Shown here in pieces: positions 57,199 to 64,000 of a stretch of 64,000 nt of DNA (its first letter is position 1; the number at the start of each line of letters is the position of its first letter). Source of the stretch: Micromonospora citrea (GTDB lineage Bacteria > Actinomycetota > Actinomycetes > Mycobacteriales > Micromonosporaceae); NCBI RefSeq assembly GCF_900090315.1, contig NZ_FMHZ01000002.1, forward strand, positions 744,001 to 808,000, written 5' to 3'. Position numbers and translations under genes: made by a program. The notes under the pieces are model-generated. The model was not told the DNA's origin. It saw nothing but the letters and a program-made list of their open reading frames with translations, and searched no databases.

Positions 57199-57214
57199 CC
57201 GGCGGGGGCCTCGT
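57181..57214. terminator. terminator between helicase and MarR genes
   Basis: Perfect 14-bp arms (57181-57194 and 57201-57214) close a 6-base loop between convergent genes ending at 57036 and 57274. Confidence 0.8.
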
Positions 57215-57273
57215 CCGCGTTGGTTGCGGGGGCGGGCTCGCGGTGAGGGCCGTCGGGGACAGGCGGGGGTGGC

Positions 57274-57738
57274 TCAGTCTGGTGTCTCCTCGGCCACCCG
57301 TTCGGCGTGCTCCTGCTGCACGGCGCGGGCGGTGCCGAGGAAGTCGATGATCGTTTCGAGTTGTCGCTGGTCGTAGCGGGCCAGCGCGCGCAGGCCGGCC
57401 TCCCCGACGGGCCGGTAGATGCTCCGCTCGGCCGCCCGGGCCGCGTCGGTCGCCTCGACCAGGACCCGACGCCGGTTAGCGGCGTCGCGGGTGCGTGCCA
57501 CCAGGTCGGCGCGTACGAGCCGGTCGATGACCGTGGTGGTGGCCGCGGGGCTCAGCCGCAGCGCCGCCGTCAGCTCGCCGGCCGTCACCGGTCCACGGCC
57601 GAGGACGACGTCCAGCGCCCGCAGGTCGGTGCGGTTGATGCCCAGCCGGCCGGCGGCCGCCTCGTCGAAGGCGTCGAAGCTCTGCTGCAGCAGCCGGATC
57701 TCTCCGGCCACCCGGGACATCAGCTCATCTTTCGACAT
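57274..57738 (-). CDS. MarR-family transcriptional regulator
   Basis: The 154-residue regulator has the MarR winged helix: LGINRTDLRALDVVLGRGPVTAGELTAALRLSPAATTTVIDRLV, then a wing with RDAANRRRVLVE, and dimerisation helices at both ends. It is divergent from the NTF2-like gene. One of two palindromes overlaps its start codon, consistent with autorepression. Confidence 0.9.
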   Translation of the reverse strand: MSKDELMSRVAGEIRLLQQSFDAFDEAAAGRLGINRTDLRALDVVLGRGPVTAGELTAALRLSPAATTTVIDRLVRADLVARTRDAANRRRVLVEATDAARAAERSIYRPVGEAGLRALARYDQRQLETIIDFLGTARAVQQEHAERVAEETPD

Positions 57739-57775
57739 TCGAAACTTCCTGCTAGCTTAAATTTCGACAGTCGAA
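57731..57775. promoter_or_regulatory. two MarR-type operators in the divergent promoter
   Basis: TTCGACATTCGAA (57731-57743) and TTCGACAGTCGAA (57763-57775) are 13-bp palindromes 32 bp apart. The first overlaps the marR start codon; the second is 19 bases before the NTF2-like start. Confidence 0.75.
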
Positions 57776-57793
57776 CTTTAGCAGGGAGCGACC

Positions 57794-58288
57794 ATGACCG
57801 AGAACGACCGCAGGGAGATCCGCGAGCTCTTCGACCAGCTGCTGCGGGCGTGGACCGACAACGACGCGACCGCGTACGGCGCCTGCTTCACCGAAGACTC
57901 CGACTACGTGTCGTACGACGGCACCCGGGCGGCCGGGCGGGCGCCGATGCAGGACGCGCACGACCGGCTCTTCCGCGGCGTGCTCGCCGGTTCCGCGCTC
58001 GTCGGCGAGGTGGAGTCGATCCGGGCGGTGACCCCCGACGTGGCGATCGTGCACGGCACCGGCTCGGTGCTGATGCCCTGGCGTTCGCGCCTGCCGCGCC
58101 GCCGGCTGTCCCGGCAGACCCTGGTCGTGGTGCGCACGGCCGACGGGTGGCGGTGCACCGCGCTGCACAACGGCCGGGTCCGCCCGGTGCGCATCCCCCC
58201 GCCCGGCTCGGCGCCCGCCCGGCTGTCGCAGGCCATGGGACGCGGCGCGCGCCGGCTCGGGCTCGGCCGCACCGGCGCCACCGCCTGA
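57794..58288 (+). CDS. SgcJ/EcaC-type NTF2-like protein (DUF4440-like)
   Basis: The 164-residue protein has an NTF2-like fold: helix IRELFDQLLRAWTDNDATAYGACF, then TEDSDYVSYDGTRAAGRAPM, and beta strands ending LVVVRTADGWRCTALHNGRV, as in SgcJ/EcaC proteins. Some are enzymes of unknown reaction or small-molecule binders. ATG 57794 has AGGGAG 5 bases upstream. It is probably repressed by the divergent MarR protein. The basic C-terminal tail is longer than usual. Confidence 0.82.
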   Translation: MTENDRREIRELFDQLLRAWTDNDATAYGACFTEDSDYVSYDGTRAAGRAPMQDAHDRLFRGVLAGSALVGEVESIRAVTPDVAIVHGTGSVLMPWRSRLPRRRLSRQTLVVVRTADGWRCTALHNGRVRPVRIPPPGSAPARLSQAMGRGARRLGLGRTGATA

Positions 58289-58293
58289 CAGGG

Positions 58294-58335
58294 GGGGGAG
58301 CCCCTGCCGTCCGCCGCGACGACAGGGGCTCCCCC
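58294..58335. terminator. bidirectional terminator before the end of lon
   Basis: Perfect 13-bp arms (58294-58306 and 58323-58335) lie between the convergent NTF2-like gene (ends 58288) and lon (ends 58371). Confidence 0.8.
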
Positions 58336-58370
58336 ACGCGCCGGCCGCACCGGCGCACGCACCAACCGGC

Positions 58371-60707
<2,337 letters not shown>

Positions 60708-60729
60708 CGAACACCTGCTATCGCGTTGA

Positions 60730-60750
60730 GTTGAGCGTGTCCAACTCAAG
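60730..60750. promoter_or_regulatory. HAIR element (HspR operator) upstream of lon
   Basis: GTTGAGC-N7-ACTCAAG matches the HspR consensus CTTGAGT-N7-ACTCAAG in all seven right-arm bases and five of seven left-arm bases, with exact 7-base spacing. HspR controls lon and chaperone genes in streptomycetes. No hspR gene is in this window. Confidence 0.75.
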
Positions 60751-60778
60751 TAACAAAGCGTTCCCCTTGTTCCGGAGT

Positions 60779-61166
60779 GTGACCCAGACCACCTTCGCGC
60801 CCGGCAGCGTGCGGCGGGAACAGCAACACAGCGACAAGGACAGCAAGCCGAGCGAGGGCTCGGCCTTCGCGCCCGGCGGCGCGCGGCGGGAACAGCAACT
60901 GCTGCGCCCGCCGCCGGCCGTCCTCGACGACTGGGCGGCGCTGCCGGCGGAGCCGCCGCTGCCGGGCCGGGCGAGCCCGGTCGACCTCGATCCGGAGGAG
61001 CAGCGCCTCCTGCGGGCGATCGCCGCAGGGCGCAGCACCGTGGAGATCGCCGAGCAGATGCACGCGTCGGAGCGCACGGTGAGGCGGATGACGGCTGCGC
61101 AAGCTGCGGGTGTCCAGCCGGGCCGACGCGGCGCTCGCCGGCCGTGCCGGCCTGGTGGGCGATTGA
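60779..61166 (+). pseudogene. frameshifted HTH (LuxR-type) regulator gene
   Basis: The first frame has a Pro-rich N-terminus with a duplicated FAPG-RREQQ segment and a LuxR-type HTH (LDPEEQRLLRAIAAGRSTVE, then QMHASERTVRRM). At about 61090 coding sense moves to another frame, which continues RLRKLRVSSRADAALAGRAG to TGA 61164-61166. A single-base indel therefore breaks the gene; unless it is a sequencing error or the long alternative frame is used, it is inactive. It is divergent from lon and overlaps its control region. Confidence 0.6.
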
Positions 61167-61311
61167 ACACCGGCGGCTTTGCGGGCCGCCTGGGCCGTTT
61201 CCGCGCGATAACGCGACCCGCCGAAATGAAAACGAGGCTTATTGTTGCGCAATTGCCGTGGGATAGGTCAAACTTTGACCACACCCCGCCCCACACAGGG
61301 AGTAATTGGCG

Positions 61312-61656
61312 ATGGCGAGAAAAGTAATCACGGTTCTGACCGACGACCTCGACGGCGGAAAGGCCGACCGGACCGTCGAGTTCAGTCTGGACGGCGTGGC
61401 CTACACCATCGACGTCTCCGACGAGAACGCGGGCGTGCTGCGTAAGGCTCTCGATCCGTACATCACCGCTGGCCGGCGGATCGGTCGCGGCGCCGTCGAC
61501 GCGTCGCGGGCAACCCGTCGGGCCGGGGCGGGCAGCTCGGGAATGGACCGCGAGCAGAACCGCGCCATCCGGGAATGGGCCGTCAAGAACGGCTACAAGA
61601 TTTCCGAGCGCGGTCGCATCCCGGTCGAGGTCGTCGAGGCGTACAAGAACCGCTGA
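61312..61656 (+). CDS. lsr2: nucleoid-associated protein Lsr2
   Basis: The 114-residue H-NS-like silencer has the N-terminal oligomerisation domain (MARKVITVLTDDLDG, then TVEFSLDGVAYTIDVS) and a C-terminal DNA-binding domain with the minor-groove motif SERGRIP. It binds AT-rich and foreign DNA and represses it. ATG 61312 follows AGGGAG. The locus stands alone with its own upstream region. Lsr2 may silence the AT-richer accessory genes at 47.5-49 kb. Confidence 0.95.
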   Translation: MARKVITVLTDDLDGGKADRTVEFSLDGVAYTIDVSDENAGVLRKALDPYITAGRRIGRGAVDASRATRRAGAGSSGMDREQNRAIREWAVKNGYKISERGRIPVEVVEAYKNR

Positions 61657-61917
61657 TCCGGGCTGCCGGGTTCACGCCCGCGTCCACGCGGGGTCACGCT
61701 GCGGAATCGGCGGGGCCCCGTCGCCCATTTCCACGGTCGTGTCATTCGCCCGACGCCTCCGGCAGTGGACGCATTCGCCGCCGGCCCACGCATTGGTCGA
61801 CGGCCGCCCAGGTGATCATCGCCACGATCGCGCCCCGACGACCCGGGACCGTCGCACCCTCCGAGTGTAATGAGCGTCAGCCCTATCGGGCATTACGCGA
61901 ACAGTCGGGGGTGGCGC

Positions 61918-63165
61918 ATGACGCAGTGGTGGGGCCAGACGGCAGGCGGGTTGCCTCGCACGTTCTGGTATCTCTGGACGGCCACCCTGATCAACCGGCT
62001 GGGCAGCTTCGTCGCCATCTACCTCGGCGTCTACCTCGTCTCGGTGCGGGACTTCAGCCCCGCGTACGCCGGAGTGGTGATCGGGTTGCACGGGGCCGGC
62101 GGCGCGGCCGGGGGCGTGCTCGGCGGAATGGTCGCGGACCGGTGGGGGCGGCGGCCGGCGATGCTGGTCGGTAACGTGGCCGCCGCGGCGGCGGCCCTGT
62201 CGCTCGGCCTCAGCGGCCACCCGGCGGCGGTCGCGACGCTGACCCTGCTGCTCGGAGTCTTCCTCGGCCTCGCCCGGCCGGCCTTCACGGCCACGATCAT
62301 CGACGTGGTGGGCGAACGCGACCGGCTGCGCGCCATGACGCTGAACTACTGGGCGGTCAACATCGGGTTCGCCATCGCCGCCACCGTCGCCGGCCTGGTG
62401 GTCCGGGCCGACCCCCTGCTGCTCTTCGTGATCAACGCGGCGGTGCTGCTCGGCACCGCCGCGTTGATCGGCCTGAAGGTCCCCGAGTCACGCCCCGCCG
62501 CGATCACCGTCGGGCAGCTCGGCCGTGCCGACTCCGGCGGGCTCGGCACCGTGCTGCGCGACCGGGTCTTCCTGACGTTCACCGCCCTCACCGGGCTGGC
62601 GTGGCTCTGCATCCAGGGCAGCGTGATGCTCCCGGTGGCGTTGCAGGCCGACGGGCTGCCGGCGTCGGCGTACGGGCCGGTCATCGCGGTCAACGGGCTG
62701 ATGATCGTGCTTGGGCAGCTCTTCGTGCCGCGGCTGGTCGGCCGCTTCGACCGGTCCCGCACCATCGCCGTCGCCGTCGTGGTGGTCGGCGTCGGCTTCG
62801 CGCTGACCGCGCTGGCCGACGCCGTCTGGTTCTACGCGCTCACGGTCGCCGTCTGGACACTCGGGGAGATGCTGATGACCCCGGCGAACTCGGCGCTGAC
62901 GGCGGACCTGTCGCCGACGGCGCAGCGCGGCCGCTACCAGGGGATCTACTCGCTCGGGTACGCCTTCGCCAGCTTCGCGGGGCCGACCCTCGGCGGGCTG
63001 GTCGCCGCCTGGTCCTCCACCGACGCCCTCTGGCTGGGCCTGTTCGGGCTGGCCCTGCTGGTGGCCGCCGGCAACCTCCTCGCCGCCCGGCCCCGCGCCC
63101 GCCGGATCGAAGCCCTGCGGGCCGGCGCGACGCCGGCAGCCGCCCGGGAGGCGGCGCTGGTCTGA
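61918..63165 (+). CDS. MFS transporter (drug/metabolite exporter type)
   Basis: The 415-residue protein has 12 predicted membrane helices. The motif between helices 2 and 3 (GMVADRWGRRPAML) is the MFS A-motif, and a central cytoplasmic loop separates two six-helix halves. It probably exports a small molecule with proton antiport. ATG 61918 (MTQWWGQ) is preferred to ATG 61870, whose extra 16 residues are polar and lack a good ribosome binding site. Confidence 0.85.
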   Translation: MTQWWGQTAGGLPRTFWYLWTATLINRLGSFVAIYLGVYLVSVRDFSPAYAGVVIGLHGAGGAAGGVLGGMVADRWGRRPAMLVGNVAAAAAALSLGLSGHPAAVATLTLLLGVFLGLARPAFTATIIDVVGERDRLRAMTLNYWAVNIGFAIAATVAGLVVRADPLLLFVINAAVLLGTAALIGLKVPESRPAAITVGQLGRADSGGLGTVLRDRVFLTFTALTGLAWLCIQGSVMLPVALQADGLPASAYGPVIAVNGLMIVLGQLFVPRLVGRFDRSRTIAVAVVVVGVGFALTALADAVWFYALTVAVWTLGEMLMTPANSALTADLSPTAQRGRYQGIYSLGYAFASFAGPTLGGLVAAWSSTDALWLGLFGLALLVAAGNLLAARPRARRIEALRAGATPAAAREAALV

Positions 63166-63328
63166 GCCGGCGGCCGGGGCCACCCGACACACGGCGCCGG
63201 TCTCCACCAGTGGCCGGGACCGCCCGACAGACGGCGCCGGTCTGAACGGCGCCCCTGGCCGGCCGGGAGGCGGATCTGAGCCGGCGGCCGGGGCCGCCCG
63301 GGGAGATGCCCGGCGGCCCCGCGCCGGC

Positions 63329-64000
63329 TCACTTGACGTCGATGCGCACCACGTCGAAGGCCGGGGTCTGGTTGGCCCGTTCCATCATCGGCACCCGGTG
63401 CGAGCCGTCGCCGGCCCAGACCGCGCACTGGGCGACACCGGATTCGGGCAGCCCGGGGATCTGGATGGTCACCTCGTCGGGCTCGGCGCCACCGCGGCTG
63501 TCCTCGGTGGCGACGAAGAAGGCCGGGACCTCCTGCGGCTGCGGCGGCTGCCGGAGGCTGTCCAGCATCCGGCAGGCGGTGTGGAAGTGGCCCCGCACCA
63601 GCCCCTGCTCGTTGAGCAGCGAACTCTCCACGTAGTAGCCGCCCTGGCCGGCGGCGAGGAAGCGGTCCCGGACCAGGTTCCGCGTCGCCACCCGGAGGGT
63701 GAACGGCTGGTTGGCGTTCACCTCGCCGGGAAAGTCGGTGATCAGCAGCGACGGGTTGTTGGCCGCCGCGCCGACCTCTCCGAACGCGGTGCTGACGCAG
63801 CGGTTCCCGTTCTGGAAACCGTCGTGGGGCCGCAACCGGCTCTCGTCGCAGTCGTTCGCGATCACACCCAGCCCGGCGCCCGGCCCGCCGTTGTCTCCAC
63901 CATTGCCGTTTCCGCCGCCGTTGCCGCTTCCGCCGTTTCCGCCGCCGTTGTTGCCCCCGCCGTTGTTGCCGCCCCCGCCGTTGTTGCCGCCCCCGCCGTT
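63329..64000 (-). CDS. C-terminal part of a secreted protein with Gly/Asn-rich repeat (partial)
   Basis: The frame is open to the window edge, so the start is outside. At least 224 residues are seen: a GGGGNN-type repeat linker (coded by 63897-64000) and then a compact domain. That domain starts IANDCDESRLRPHDGFQNGN and contains NLVRDRFLAAGQGGYYVESS, RGHFHTACRML, VPAFFVATEDSRGG and DGSHRVPMM. Several Cys suggest an extracellular domain. The domain recurs, to my knowledge, in secreted actinobacterial proteins of unknown function. I infer no activity. Confidence 0.75.
   Translation of the reverse strand, partial: NGGGGNNGGGGNNGGGNNGGGNGGSGNGGGNGNGGDNGGPGAGLGVIANDCDESRLRPHDGFQNGNRCVSTAFGEVGAAANNPSLLITDFPGEVNANQPFTLRVATRNLVRDRFLAAGQGGYYVESSLLNEQGLVRGHFHTACRMLDSLRQPPQPQEVPAFFVATEDSRGGAEPDEVTIQIPGLPESGVAQCAVWAGDGSHRVPMMERANQTPAFDVVRIDVK
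63943..64000. repeat. 18-bp tandem repeat coding the Gly/Asn linker
   Basis: The unit GTTGTTGCCGCCCCCGCC recurs in tandem up to the window edge, with shorter variants before it. It codes GGGGNN on the minus strand. Such in-frame repeats can change number by slippage and alter linker length. Confidence 0.75.

Overview
The window is very GC-rich (about 70% or more). It carries genes typical of filamentous actinobacteria: a complete ergothioneine cluster, Lsr2, a lon gene behind an HspR-type element, LVIVD and DUF305 secreted proteins, ECF sigma factors and many GTG starts. Gene content and style suggest Micromonosporaceae (Micromonospora-like); this is inference from gene content, not a database match.

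Layout. 1-7.3 kb: two near-identical secreted lysozyme-like genes with long conserved leaders (a 1.16-kb direct duplication) flank gdhA and a secreted alpha/beta hydrolase. 6.6-12.6 kb: a surface or exopolysaccharide-type group (LPVTG-anchored protein, DUF4012 protein, glycosyltransferase, low-molecular-weight tyrosine phosphatase, Wzz/BY-kinase). 12.9-16.2 kb: NhaA antiporter, small membrane proteins, and a UPF0016 Mn/Ca exporter behind a yybP-ykoY (Mn2+) riboswitch. 16.2-20.7 kb: ergothioneine operon egtABCD. 20.8-25.7 kb: ECF sigma factor with a membrane partner, a Ser/Thr kinase and a nucleotide-sugar dehydrogenase. 25.7-31.0 kb: MacB-like ABC exporter with a NarL-type two-component system and a palindromic candidate operator. 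31.1-37.8 kb: DUF305 and LVIVD genes divergent around a CRP-type site, a C45-like lipoprotein, a PfkB sugar kinase, and small regulators. 37.8-46.1 kb: an AsnB-like amidotransferase paired with a peptidase-M15-like (DUF5715-like) protein, a P450 coupled to a PEP-mutase-family enzyme, an ArsR-type regulator and a secreted GH43 enzyme.

46.2-52.2 kb is the most accessory part. On the minus strand, an Rhs protein that has lost its N-terminus ends in a Hint autoprocessing domain and a deaminase-like toxin. It is translationally coupled (TAATG) to a SUKH-3-like immunity gene. Downstream lie an orphan toxin tip and the first 56 codons of a second putative immunity gene, cut off by an IS110-family element. 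The Rhs remnant abuts an intact 2'-5' RNA ligase gene.

52.3-64 kb: a second two-component system divergent from a membrane protein, a DEAD-box helicase, a MarR regulator divergent from an NTF2-like protein with two operators, lon with an HspR HAIR element, a frameshifted HTH gene, lsr2, an MFS exporter, and the end of a secreted protein with a Gly/Asn-rich repeat running off the window. No tRNA, rRNA or CRISPR array was seen.
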